DNA of 64,000 bases, taken from contig NZ_CP115469.1 of the NCBI RefSeq assembly GCF_028462125.1, positions 1 to 64,000 on the forward strand, in the 5' to 3' direction. Source of the DNA: Leptospira sp. GIMC2001. GTDB taxonomy: Bacteria; Spirochaetota; Leptospiria; Leptospirales; Leptospiraceae. Made by a program: the position numbers and the translations under genes. Every line of letters starts with the position of its first letter. Position 1 is the first letter of the stretch. Below the pieces are notes generated by a model. The model saw only the letters and a program-made list of their open reading frames with translations. It did not search any database and was not told where the DNA came from. Below, one piece after another: positions 34,436 through 43,094 of this stretch.

Positions 34436-36228
34436 TGGGAGTTAGTGGAAAGTTATTCGGCGGTCGTTCTCACGTTACTCCCGGTGCAAAAGTTTTATTC
34501 AATGCACCTGATGGTCCTCCTGGAGTTGGTGAAGAATTATTTACTCAATTGATTATCGGGACTTGCAAAAATGGTCCTAACTGCCTTGATAGCACTCTTC
34601 CTTTTGATGAAAGGTATATAGCTGTTTCCAATTTTGAAAAAGCAAAGAAGATTATGAGAGACGGTGAACTTCTAGAAGCTGTTTCGCTTGCTGGTAATCC
34701 TTCTAACACAATTGGATTTACCCAAGGTCCCCAAAAATTCATATTACTTAACGTAAATCAAACTACAAAAGCCTACAGGGATTTCGACACGAATTCGGCA
34801 AACGCCTTAGTTATTCACAGACTTTCCTATCCTATTGCTGGACCATGGGGCAAAAAAGTAAGAATAAAGAAGAATTCCGATAAAACTATTGAAATTGGTG
34901 ATTCAGACGGAGTAATAACTTCTCCGGTACTAGAAAATCTTTTGGCTACTGTTTCATATATTGGTGACGGAACGGCTGCCACAATGCAACTTACAAGTGC
35001 TTCACTTGTCACTACGTTGACTTCTCCGGAAGATGGCTCTGCAAATCTAAACATCGATCTTACGGAATTCAAAACAGTTGGTGAAATAGTTGATTATATC
35101 AATTCTCAAACAGGATATGTAGCTGAACTCATTGGAGATCCGGGATTCCTGTCCTCGAAATTAGATGCAATTGAATCGACTGCTGCAGTTGATATTAAGA
35201 CTGCTCCCAAAAACATTTCAGCTGATCTCGAATCCGAAATCCTATGGATTGAATCAACTGGATACGCTGAATTCACAACTGTGCATGGAACACGGAAACC
35301 TCTTGAGGTAACTACCGTTCCTCTGTTCTTGACCGAAGGTGGTGCCTCCGCTGCTCCTGGAGCTGGTGCTCTGAAAGATGCAACGGATTTCGCAAAGAAA
35401 TTCAAGGCTTTTTACAGAAATATGCTCGGTGGAAACTTCTCGGATAAGCTCTACTTCAAATCGGTTGGAGCTGAACTAATTTCCACTTCGGGTGATACCG
35501 AAACATTCTGTGGAGTCGGTGGAGACCTCGTGCTCACGCTGTTAGAAAGACGTGAGGAAGCTCGATCACTTGGAGCCTATTGGACTAATTACGGAGTCGA
35601 GAAATTTTATGGCTTCGGACTCGATGGGAAAGAGAAAATCTTTCCTGGCTACATGCTTTCTGTTATTGATAACGCAATTTCCGCAAGTGGAATGCCTAGA
35701 CAATCTCCAACTTGGAAAGGTTTGGCGACTGTTTTGCGTTCCGCTGAAATGCTGGATGATGAAAGAAATGCAATCATCCGAGATGGTGGACTTGCGCTGA
35801 TGGTGAACCCGTCTTCGGGAGCATGGGTAATTGCTCGGTCAGTAACAACCGAGAGAAAAGACAACATCATCTTGAACGAGAAATCATCAGTGACCAGCGC
35901 AATGTATATGGTTAAGCGACTTCGTGAAGGTTTTAACTCTCAATTTATCGGTCAAGTTCCGGTTGATGAACGAGCAACTGCCGAGGGCGTTACGATCATG
36001 GATGTAATTGGTTACGTCGAAAGACAACTTGAGGAATTTGTTCAAGATGGATTCTTGATCGGATCTTCCGTGTTAGCAGTGGAAGCTTTCAAAAGAAATT
36101 TCGGAATCAAAATCGATGGAGATACCTGGTCGTTTACTGATCTTGAAGGGAATGTAGTTCTCCCAATTAACTTTATCTTCGGATTACTGACTCTTAAACC
36201 CCTACAAGGAAGTGGAATAAATGGCTAA
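34435..36228 (+). CDS. contractile tail sheath protein
   Basis: 597 residues. The N-terminal GGRSHVTPGAKVLFNAPDG and the C-terminal domain with SGAWVIARSVTT, an EGVTIMDVIGYVERQLEEF helix and final ISO-like TLKPLQ fit sheath proteins. The immediately following 148-residue tube gene makes the pair diagnostic of a myovirus. The middle about 250 residues look like a variable surface insertion. Confidence 0.8.
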   Translation: MGVSGKLFGGRSHVTPGAKVLFNAPDGPPGVGEELFTQLIIGTCKNGPNCLDSTLPFDERYIAVSNFEKAKKIMRDGELLEAVSLAGNPSNTIGFTQGPQKFILLNVNQTTKAYRDFDTNSANALVIHRLSYPIAGPWGKKVRIKKNSDKTIEIGDSDGVITSPVLENLLATVSYIGDGTAATMQLTSASLVTTLTSPEDGSANLNIDLTEFKTVGEIVDYINSQTGYVAELIGDPGFLSSKLDAIESTAAVDIKTAPKNISADLESEILWIESTGYAEFTTVHGTRKPLEVTTVPLFLTEGGASAAPGAGALKDATDFAKKFKAFYRNMLGGNFSDKLYFKSVGAELISTSGDTETFCGVGGDLVLTLLERREEARSLGAYWTNYGVEKFYGFGLDGKEKIFPGYMLSVIDNAISASGMPRQSPTWKGLATVLRSAEMLDDERNAIIRDGGLALMVNPSSGAWVIARSVTTERKDNIILNEKSSVTSAMYMVKRLREGFNSQFIGQVPVDERATAEGVTIMDVIGYVERQLEEFVQDGFLIGSSVLAVEAFKRNFGIKIDGDTWSFTDLEGNVVLPINFIFGLLTLKPLQGSGING

Positions 36229-36667
36229 TGATCCAACACTACCACCAGTCCCAGATACTTCAATCCTCGTAGGATCGAATGTTGATGTATTCATCGACGG
36301 TAAAAGACGAGCTTTCATCGAGAACGTTGACGTAGATAATAACTACAATACAGAAGAGTTTTACGGACTTGGTAAATACTTTCCTCTTGATGCAAAGTCC
36401 ATGTTCTATAAAGGAAATTTGACCGGAAAGATGCATGTTGTTACCGATCCCGAAGAACCTGGGGCTATGAACCTAGTTGATATTTCGGGCATTCTTACCC
36501 ACAAAGGACATGAGTTTGAATTCCGCGAGGCTTCAACCGGTAGACGTATTGGAAGAATGATCTGTAAATTGAATACAGATCGACATAACATCTCAAATAA
36601 ATCTGCGACTTCCAGAGACGTGTCCTTTGTCATTATTAGAATTCAAATGATGGAAGGTTTCAACTAG
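36221..36667 (+). CDS. tail tube protein
   Basis: 148 residues, overlapping the sheath stop by 8 nt. Small beta-rich protein (GSNVDVFIDGKRRAFIENVD, then MHVVTDPEEPG) of the right size and place for the tube ring through which DNA and internal proteins pass. Confidence 0.75.
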   Translation: MANDPTLPPVPDTSILVGSNVDVFIDGKRRAFIENVDVDNNYNTEEFYGLGKYFPLDAKSMFYKGNLTGKMHVVTDPEEPGAMNLVDISGILTHKGHEFEFREASTGRRIGRMICKLNTDRHNISNKSATSRDVSFVIIRIQMMEGFN

Positions 36668-36668
36668 T

Positions 36669-37097
36669 ATGGGTTTGTTTCCGGGCGTTGAAAGACAATT
36701 TGTCATTACTCTTGACGGGCTTAAATTTGCTGGAGAGTATCCACTTCCACGTGATACGAGACAGATTGATGTCGAAGTAGCACAGAATCTAGGAGGAGTT
36801 CCCCTTCACTCTGTTCCACAAGATACTTATTTCTATGAGCGGACTTGTGCAGAATTACAGCATGTTATAAAAGACTATCCAGAAGAACTGCGAGATACTC
36901 AGTTCATTGATTATCCAGATCCTGAGTTCATAGTAAACTTGTTTAACGAATATCGGAAAAAAAGAGACTCTTGGATTAAAGGGTTAAAAAAAAATCAACA
37001 ACCCAGTTCACCTAAACGAGCTCCTAGCAAGAACGAACCTTCACCAGAGCCTGTATCTAATGCAGATGTACAAGATACTGCCTCAAGGGTATCTTAA
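36669..37097 (+). CDS. tail assembly chaperone, short form (gpG-like)
   Basis: 142 residues between tube and tape-measure candidate, the standard slot of the upstream tail chaperone. The C-terminal about 40 residues are charged and low-complexity. A run of nine A at 36986-36994 lies in its 3' part, and a second reading frame opens there. That predicts a longer frameshift product (see 37060-37338). The call is by position and gene architecture. Confidence 0.65.
   Translation: MGLFPGVERQFVITLDGLKFAGEYPLPRDTRQIDVEVAQNLGGVPLHSVPQDTYFYERTCAELQHVIKDYPEELRDTQFIDYPDPEFIVNLFNEYRKKRDSWIKGLKKNQQPSSPKRAPSKNEPSPEPVSNADVQDTASRVS
36986..36994 (+). promoter_or_regulatory. probable programmed frameshift site (A9)
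   Basis: Codons GGG TTA AAA AAA AAT in the upstream frame. The downstream frame has a TAA at 36985-36987 and is open from 36988 through the chaperone-T gene. A shift of +1 or -2 on the A tract joins them, and tRNA-Lys can re-pair in either case. Confidence 0.6.
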
Positions 37098-37338
37098 TCT
37101 AGAAGACTTTCACCCACTCGAAATGTCGGCGATTCTCCTTGCCGACTCGTTAATCAATCATGAGGGCTACAAAATGCGACTTGGAATTGAATCAAGAATC
37201 AAAGTCCTCAAAGAACAACCAATGCTCGAGTTTATATCCGATCTTAATCTCAATCATTTAACTGATAGTGAACGACTTGCAATTGCTAAATCTAGGAAAA
37301 TTTCAGCGATTAATGACTTGGAGGCATTGCTTAAATAA
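37060..37338 (+). CDS. tail assembly chaperone, T-domain (expressed by frameshift)
   Basis: 92 residues if started at ATG 37060, but that ATG has no Shine-Dalgarno and the frame is open back to 36988, at the A9 run. It is most simply the downstream domain of a G-T fusion made by frameshifting, as in many tailed phages. Helical (MSAILLADSLINHEGYK). Its stop overlaps the tape-measure start. Confidence 0.65.
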   Translation: MQMYKILPQGYLNLEDFHPLEMSAILLADSLINHEGYKMRLGIESRIKVLKEQPMLEFISDLNLNHLTDSERLAIAKSRKISAINDLEALLK

Positions 37339-38936
37339 TGGCTAGTGAAGTTAAATTCGAAATCGGAAAGTTCTTCAAAAACTTACTTCCTGCTATTCGA
37401 AAAGAATTTCGTGATAATCAAAAAGGTACAAAGAATCCAGGCAAGCCAAAGTCGGATAGCGGTCTCTCTCCAGGATATGGAACGGGTGCTCATGCTGGAT
37501 CACAAGTTGATAAAGATATGTCTGAGCTCAAGTCAGGCAGATTCTCAGGGATATTTGAAGGAAAGGCAGAGAGTTTAAAGAAATTCAAAGATCTTTATAA
37601 GAAAGTTTTCTCCAAAAATAAAAAATCAGGAGAAGATCCTGAGAATCCAGGAGCTGGCCTCGGTGGATTACTCGGAGGTAAAGAACTTAAAGAACTAAAG
37701 GTTCGTGAGCTTCGAGTAGAGAAGTTACTTGGTAATGGACCTCTCGGTGTTCCTGGAAGTCCCGGTGATAAACCATCGTTACCCGATGCAGGTGGTGAAT
37801 CCGCATCTAAACTCCAAATTCTTGGTGTTTCCGTAGGTGCATTAACAGGACTTGCTCTAAAACTAGGATCTTCACTTGCTGGAATGTACCAGGGCGTTAT
37901 GCAAGGTCAAGACAGAACACTGGACGCGACTGGTGGGTACATGGGAGGTGGAGGAAATCTTGTTTCCAATGCTGAACTTGCTTCAATAGCGGTAGCAAGG
38001 GCTCAATTGTTAGGTGGATCTGCGAGAGATCAATCTCCCATCAGAAGCATTACAGATACTTATTCATGGCGAGATAAGGACGGTGCTTATAATGAAAATA
38101 AAAATACCAGATATGTCGAAACTCCAGCAGCTCTTGGATTGCGGTTCGGTCAATCTCAAGGAATTGGTGCGAGCGCAGGTTCGGAACTCTTTGCCAAGTT
38201 AGAAAAATATGGTGGGTTCGGTGGTGATAAGAACGAGTTAAAGAAGATTTTTGCCGATGGCGTAGCTGCTGGGTTTGGTGGACTCAAGATGCAACAATTC
38301 GTTCGAGAGATTGCGAATGTCTCCGAAAACGCTTATAAGTCTGGCTTAGGAATTCAATCTGGATCATCGGTAGCAAATGCTTTCTCTGCTCTGTCATCCA
38401 TGGGTGTGAGAGATGAACGAGTCGGTTCTGTTTATAACAGTGTAAACAGTAAATTTTCTGAACAAGGAAATCTCTTAAATTCTGTAGCTATGATTGGAGC
38501 CTTGGAAAATGGAGGCAGTATACTGGATGGATATGTTGAAGGAGAAAAAGGTCTTTCTTCATCGCAAAACCGCAGCACTGCGAAAAGTCTTTTTTCGTCT
38601 TTGGGTCCAGAAATGGAAGCTCTGCTAGGCTACAAACAAGGTTGGCATACTGCTACTGAAGGTAAAAGTATTTCTAAATCAGGAAAATCTATATTCGATT
38701 TATCCGTTCCTACTGACTTATCGAAAGGTCAAGAAACTCTCACGGCAATGGGTCGGTCAGGACAAGACTACAGAGGTAAAGACAACGCACTTAATGAGAT
38801 GATAGCGTTTTCAGCGGTCGCCAAAGAAGCATATAATGCTCAGCTAAAGATAACAGAGGCTATGATAAAAACATTTAAAGTCGTTGATGAATTCAGTAGT
38901 GGAATGTTGAAACTAGTGGAGAGGATGCCAAGATAA
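37338..38936 (+). CDS. tape-measure candidate
   Basis: 532 residues, glycine/serine-rich with helices. LQILGVSVGALTGLALKLGSSLAG near residues 155-180 is a hydrophobic segment of the type found in tape-measure proteins. It follows the chaperone pair, as a tape measure should, but is short for one, which would imply a short tail. Alternatively part of the tape-measure role lies elsewhere. Confidence 0.5.
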   Translation: MASEVKFEIGKFFKNLLPAIRKEFRDNQKGTKNPGKPKSDSGLSPGYGTGAHAGSQVDKDMSELKSGRFSGIFEGKAESLKKFKDLYKKVFSKNKKSGEDPENPGAGLGGLLGGKELKELKVRELRVEKLLGNGPLGVPGSPGDKPSLPDAGGESASKLQILGVSVGALTGLALKLGSSLAGMYQGVMQGQDRTLDATGGYMGGGGNLVSNAELASIAVARAQLLGGSARDQSPIRSITDTYSWRDKDGAYNENKNTRYVETPAALGLRFGQSQGIGASAGSELFAKLEKYGGFGGDKNELKKIFADGVAAGFGGLKMQQFVREIANVSENAYKSGLGIQSGSSVANAFSALSSMGVRDERVGSVYNSVNSKFSEQGNLLNSVAMIGALENGGSILDGYVEGEKGLSSSQNRSTAKSLFSSLGPEMEALLGYKQGWHTATEGKSISKSGKSIFDLSVPTDLSKGQETLTAMGRSGQDYRGKDNALNEMIAFSAVAKEAYNAQLKITEAMIKTFKVVDEFSSGMLKLVERMPR

Positions 38937-39661
38937 TGAATTTTGAAATTTTTTCGAGAAAACCAAAGTTAGAAGAAGCCGTTCCTTCAAAAGTGATGGC
39001 AGGTTCATCACAGAAAATAGCGCCTGCAATCGGCAATATTTCAAAACTTTATAAAATCCCATTGCGATATCGAGCTGACGTTACATTGCAATCAGGAGAA
39101 GAATTGAAAAAAGTTCGTCTCCCCGGTCCGTGGATATCAGCACAAGGATTTTTGGGGGGAGATAAAATACCGTTCAAGGTTGGACTAGGAGTTCTAATCA
39201 CATATCTGGATGATAAGAAAAGCACTCCGATTGTTTCTCAAGTATTTCCATTTGCATTCTCCAAAAAAGAAAAAACAAACTTAGACAAAAATACTCTATA
39301 TGATCCAGAGGAGAACTCACGAGGTCATGAGTCTGGACACCGAACAGTCTGGGAAGATGGAAAATTAATTCACAAGGATAAGACAAATATATCAAGATTC
39401 GAGATCGATGTTTCAACTCCTCCAACGGTGAACTCTATGGAGAAAGCGGTTCAAGGCGATACTCTTAAAGAGAAATTAGAGGGGATAATTGATAAAATCA
39501 ATGATATGAACGATGCGCTTCAAGTGATGACAGTACCTACTGCATTAGGACCAAGTGGACCTCCGATCAATTCTTCGTCTTTCTCTACTGCGAAAGCAGC
39601 CTTAGAAGAAATTAAATCAGAATTAAGTAAAATATTGTCCGAGGTTCTGAAACATTTTTAA
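38936..39661 (+). CDS. baseplate spike-like protein
   Basis: 241 residues. Residues about 55-105 (VRLPGPWISAQGFLGGDKIP, then VGLGVLITYLDD) look like the OB-fold of gpV/gp45 spike proteins. The C-terminus has VQGDTLKEKLEGIIDKIN and TALGPSGPP, as in Mu-like spikes. It would form the tip that pierces the outer membrane. It shares a base with the tape-measure stop. Confidence 0.55.
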   Translation: MNFEIFSRKPKLEEAVPSKVMAGSSQKIAPAIGNISKLYKIPLRYRADVTLQSGEELKKVRLPGPWISAQGFLGGDKIPFKVGLGVLITYLDDKKSTPIVSQVFPFAFSKKEKTNLDKNTLYDPEENSRGHESGHRTVWEDGKLIHKDKTNISRFEIDVSTPPTVNSMEKAVQGDTLKEKLEGIIDKINDMNDALQVMTVPTALGPSGPPINSSSFSTAKAALEEIKSELSKILSEVLKHF

Positions 39662-40110
39662 TGGATCAATCGGGGGCCACCGACATCTATCGTGAGTATA
39701 ACGATAAGGATTATACTGGATTTAAATATTTTCTTTCTGCCAATGAATTGGCTATTGATGCATGGGAAGAAATTCTCGATACTCTCGTAACACCATTAAT
39801 TCCAGCATCCACAACCAAGAATGCAGCCCTTCTCGCTTTTCGCGGAGCTGCACTCGGAATGAATTTAGACGCTTCGTTCTTGGTCGCTGCTCTCAATGCT
39901 TTTAAAAATGCTCTTGGTTCTGGAATGGCTGGGTACACTCACGTGAAATCTGATTTTATTTTGACTGATATCGGAGATCCATCGTTAGCGATTCCCAGTA
40001 TCTCCGGCGAGGTCGCGGCCAATGTGGTTATAGGAAAAATATTTTATCGCATGACACAACAGAAAGCTGTTTTAATATCACCACCAAACACCGAAGTATC
40101 TTGGAGTTAA
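39661..40110 (+). CDS. hypothetical tail protein
   Basis: 149 residues, alanine/leucine-rich helices in the middle and strands at the end; unrecognised. It starts on the last base of the spike gene stop. Confidence 0.5.
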   Translation: MDQSGATDIYREYNDKDYTGFKYFLSANELAIDAWEEILDTLVTPLIPASTTKNAALLAFRGAALGMNLDASFLVAALNAFKNALGSGMAGYTHVKSDFILTDIGDPSLAIPSISGEVAANVVIGKIFYRMTQQKAVLISPPNTEVSWS

Positions 40111-40112
40111 TT

Positions 40113-40541
40113 ATGCTGTTTTACGAACATTTTGCAAAAGAAGAATCCTGCGATCATCATGATCATGCACACGAATTTGTGAAGGCAAAGAAATCATCTT
40201 CCGAACCTGAAGTCTCAAAGGCTCAAAAATCCTCATCCAGACCCGAAGTCTCATGTGAATTTTGTTCAAGCCATTGGGGTACTACTGTTCGAATATTTGG
40301 GAGCCTTGAGGATTTTGAGAAATCTCCGTTGTTTGGAGGTGACGATAAGGTGATCAATGATCCGGAAGGTGTGACAATCGCTGTCTGGCCAGGAAAGAAC
40401 AATGTTGGTCGAGCTCAAGCAGATTGGTGGTTATGCGCCAGTGTTCACCCTTTTTGTGGCTGCGAGTTCGATAATCATCGATTCAAGAGTCAAACATCAG
40501 AAGAACTAGAAGACTGGTATTCAAAATTGGAATGGGATTAA
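40113..40541 (+). CDS. His/Cys-rich small protein
   Basis: 142 residues from ATG 40113; an upstream in-frame TTG at 40101 is less likely. The N-terminus has CDHHDHAHEF, then two copies of an SSxPEVS repeat, then CEFC and HPFCGCEF, so metal binding is likely. VAVWPGKN-like strands follow. Last gene of the E unit. It may be a zinc- or iron-binding tip or accessory protein. Confidence 0.5.
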   Translation: MLFYEHFAKEESCDHHDHAHEFVKAKKSSSEPEVSKAQKSSSRPEVSCEFCSSHWGTTVRIFGSLEDFEKSPLFGGDDKVINDPEGVTIAVWPGKNNVGRAQADWWLCASVHPFCGCEFDNHRFKSQTSEELEDWYSKLEWD

Positions 40542-40579
40542 TTTAGTAAGCGATCAATAAATATTTCATGACAGAACAA

Positions 40580-41413
40580 TTATTCCCCAATCAACGTTTT
40601 TTTTCTGGCCAGTAAAATTTCCACATCACTTATCAGATTATCATATTCATAGAATTTTGCTTGAATTGACTCTGGATAATCCCAATTCCGAACGAAATAC
40701 ACGACCCCATTTTTGTGTTCTTTGAAATAAACTTCCTTAGCCGTTACAACCGCTTTAATTTTTCTATCTCCCATGACTTCGTCTTCATCAAAAGGAAATG
40801 ATATTTTGATATTATCAAGAACTTTCAATTCAATATAGTTGAAGTTTTTGTCCTCTGGAATAGCTCTTCCATAAATGAATTTACCTCGCAATTCTCCGTA
40901 AATGCTATAAGTCTTTTTTCTATGCTTTTTGATTACAGGTAAAAGGGTTTTATGTTTAGCTTCAAGTTGACTAAGTTTAATATCGATCTCATCTATTTCT
41001 TTCTGTTCCTCGGCTGTTGGAACCCTAGGACTTTTCGGAACCCGCATAGCTTTTGATGGAGCAAAGTCACGTTCATCGGATAAGGTTATTTTTTCTCCGC
41101 ATGTGTCTAAATATTTTTGTATAAAAATTTCTCCTCCCCAAGAAGATCGATCGAACGTTAAACCTTTTTGTAAATGCAGAACTTCCCATTCAACGAGTTC
41201 ACCATTCACACCAGCTATTTGAAAAATAGAATATTCAGGTATTCCCATACCTAACTTCGTTGGCTTCTTCTCAGGCACTTCACCGAAATAAGTGAAAAAA
41301 TCATTATTCCCCATTCGACCAATTTTATCACAGAGATCGTTATATACTGGAGTCCTGGGGGCAACTGATTGACAGTGAAATAATGTTAGTAGAAGTAATA
41401 AAATAATTCTCAC
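40580..41413 (-). CDS. lipoprotein, possible lysogenic-conversion gene
   Basis: 277 residues from GTG 41413 with GAGG nine nt upstream. The N-terminus MRIILLLLLTLFHCQS is a short lipoprotein signal with Cys at residue 14. The mature part is unrecognised, with a coiled helix near residues 130-160 and beta strands after it. It has its own sigma70-like promoter inside the tail region. That suggests expression in the lysogen, as for superinfection-exclusion or surface morons. Confidence 0.6.
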   Translation of the reverse strand: MRIILLLLLTLFHCQSVAPRTPVYNDLCDKIGRMGNNDFFTYFGEVPEKKPTKLGMGIPEYSIFQIAGVNGELVEWEVLHLQKGLTFDRSSWGGEIFIQKYLDTCGEKITLSDERDFAPSKAMRVPKSPRVPTAEEQKEIDEIDIKLSQLEAKHKTLLPVIKKHRKKTYSIYGELRGKFIYGRAIPEDKNFNYIELKVLDNIKISFPFDEDEVMGDRKIKAVVTAKEVYFKEHKNGVVYFVRNWDYPESIQAKFYEYDNLISDVEILLARKKTLIGE

Positions 41414-41434
41414 GGTAAAAAACCTCGGAGTTCT

Positions 41435-41462
41435 ATTGTTCTTTTCCTGAAAAATCCGTCAA
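41435..41462 (-). promoter_or_regulatory. sigma70-like promoter of the lipoprotein gene
   Basis: On the minus strand TTGACG (41462-41457), 16 bp, then AACAAT (41440-41435). No GTCC element, so it differs from the phage late motif. Confidence 0.45.
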
Positions 41463-41486
41463 CTGTAAAGGTTAGTCTTATTGCAT

Positions 41487-43094
41487 TTAAGTAGCTGTAG
41501 TTTCATTTCTAGAAAGGCGATTTTTTAATAAATTTCTCCAACCTCGATCTGCCCATTTGAATTCTAAAGTCATGTCGCATCGACCTTCTCCCGGAGCACA
41601 ATCAACAGTTACTCCTGTAATATAAAATCTAGGCATGACAGAGCTTTCACCTCGGTTTGAGTAATAACGTTTAAGGACTGGATGGTTAGCACCCGATAGC
41701 TGTTCATCATCGTGGGATAAAACGTCACAATATTTGCCTTTGGTAGCTCCTCTATAATAATTACAATCGAGCGATCCTGTAATTGTAAAGTCACCTTCCC
41801 CAAAAAATTTCACAAAATCTGCTTGAATTCGCTCCAAAACAGTTTTCACTCTTGCTTCATTTTGGGTAATTGTGTTTTCGGGAGGAACGCCAACTCCATC
41901 GAGGGTCAGTGAAAAAACACGAGATCCGAACCTAGCCACTAATTCAGGATTCCAAGTTACAGGTACCCAGCTACTGGATGTGAGTTGATCCATAATCCCT
42001 AGACTCACATGGAAGCCAGAGAAATAATTATCTCTCGATTCCTTTGTTCTAATTCGTTTAACTGTTGTTTCTGAAATCTGAAAGTGAGTTCCTTCTTCGT
42101 AGTTTGTCCGATCAAGTCCGCGGAAAGGAGTTTGTCTAAATACCAAATGCCCGATTTTATTTCCTGGCTCGACGGATTCATCTTCGATATACCCGCGATT
42201 AATTGATCTACTGTCTAAAATTTTACCATCTTCAATTTTGAGAATTGTAGAATCGTCGTAGTGAATAAATAGTTCGTAGAGAGGAGCAGTTGAAATCGAT
42301 TCAAGTAGTGTCCAATAATTTATGTAGGAGTTAAAATTAAAGGCACTATTTATCCAACTGATTACATGAATGAAATTGTCTGTATATGTTTTCGTGCCCA
42401 CTCCATCTGCAATAAGCAAAGAATTGAAACTATATCCACCGTAGGCCCCTTCATTTAAAAGTATGTCTATGGATTGTTCCAATATCGATTTGATTAATCT
42501 GGTCGGTGATTTAGCTTCTTGAATAATCTTTGCCAAAGAATTGATGGCAGCAACAATCGCAATTTTCTTATCAGATACAATTTCCTTAACAGTTTTATCG
42601 ACAGGAGTTTTTTCTTTTAAAGGTGCATCGATATAAAGGTTCATGCCTCTTATCAATTCATCTAATCCACCACCACTTAGGATCAATTGAGATTGTCCTT
42701 CTGAGTTAGATTCTTCGAAAACATCGGTTGTATAACCCGCAAATTTATTGCATTCATTTTCTCTAAATAGAAAAATTGTTCCTACTTCTAATAGCTCCGA
42801 AACGAAATGTTTGGTGCCTTTATTCTCGTCGATGAAACTTGCATAGGCTCCATTATTAATTGTAATTTTAAACATTCCCCTTTCCAGCGTGTCCGTGTAT
42901 GAAAATCGTGAGATAAGATCAGATGATAATTCAAAGGGCGAATCCAATAATTTTAAATCGTCTTCGGATATTCTCAGCAAATTTGTCGCATCGGGAGAAT
43001 CACGGTTTAAATATGTTCGATTAGATACAAATCCATAGACCCATATTTTCCAATTGGGTGTGATGTGATGAACTTCTGGGTTAGGTAACTTCAT
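41487..43094 (-). CDS. baseplate hub-like protein
   Basis: 535 residues. Size, location and the pattern of strands (YGFVSNRTYLNRD, LILSGGGLDELIRGM, RFYITGVTVDCAPGEG) suggest the gpD/gp44-like hub that carries the spike. It overlaps the upstream gene by 4 nt. The assignment is by synteny with limited sequence support. Confidence 0.5.
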   Translation of the reverse strand: MKLPNPEVHHITPNWKIWVYGFVSNRTYLNRDSPDATNLLRISEDDLKLLDSPFELSSDLISRFSYTDTLERGMFKITINNGAYASFIDENKGTKHFVSELLEVGTIFLFRENECNKFAGYTTDVFEESNSEGQSQLILSGGGLDELIRGMNLYIDAPLKEKTPVDKTVKEIVSDKKIAIVAAINSLAKIIQEAKSPTRLIKSILEQSIDILLNEGAYGGYSFNSLLIADGVGTKTYTDNFIHVISWINSAFNFNSYINYWTLLESISTAPLYELFIHYDDSTILKIEDGKILDSRSINRGYIEDESVEPGNKIGHLVFRQTPFRGLDRTNYEEGTHFQISETTVKRIRTKESRDNYFSGFHVSLGIMDQLTSSSWVPVTWNPELVARFGSRVFSLTLDGVGVPPENTITQNEARVKTVLERIQADFVKFFGEGDFTITGSLDCNYYRGATKGKYCDVLSHDDEQLSGANHPVLKRYYSNRGESSVMPRFYITGVTVDCAPGEGRCDMTLEFKWADRGWRNLLKNRLSRNETTAT

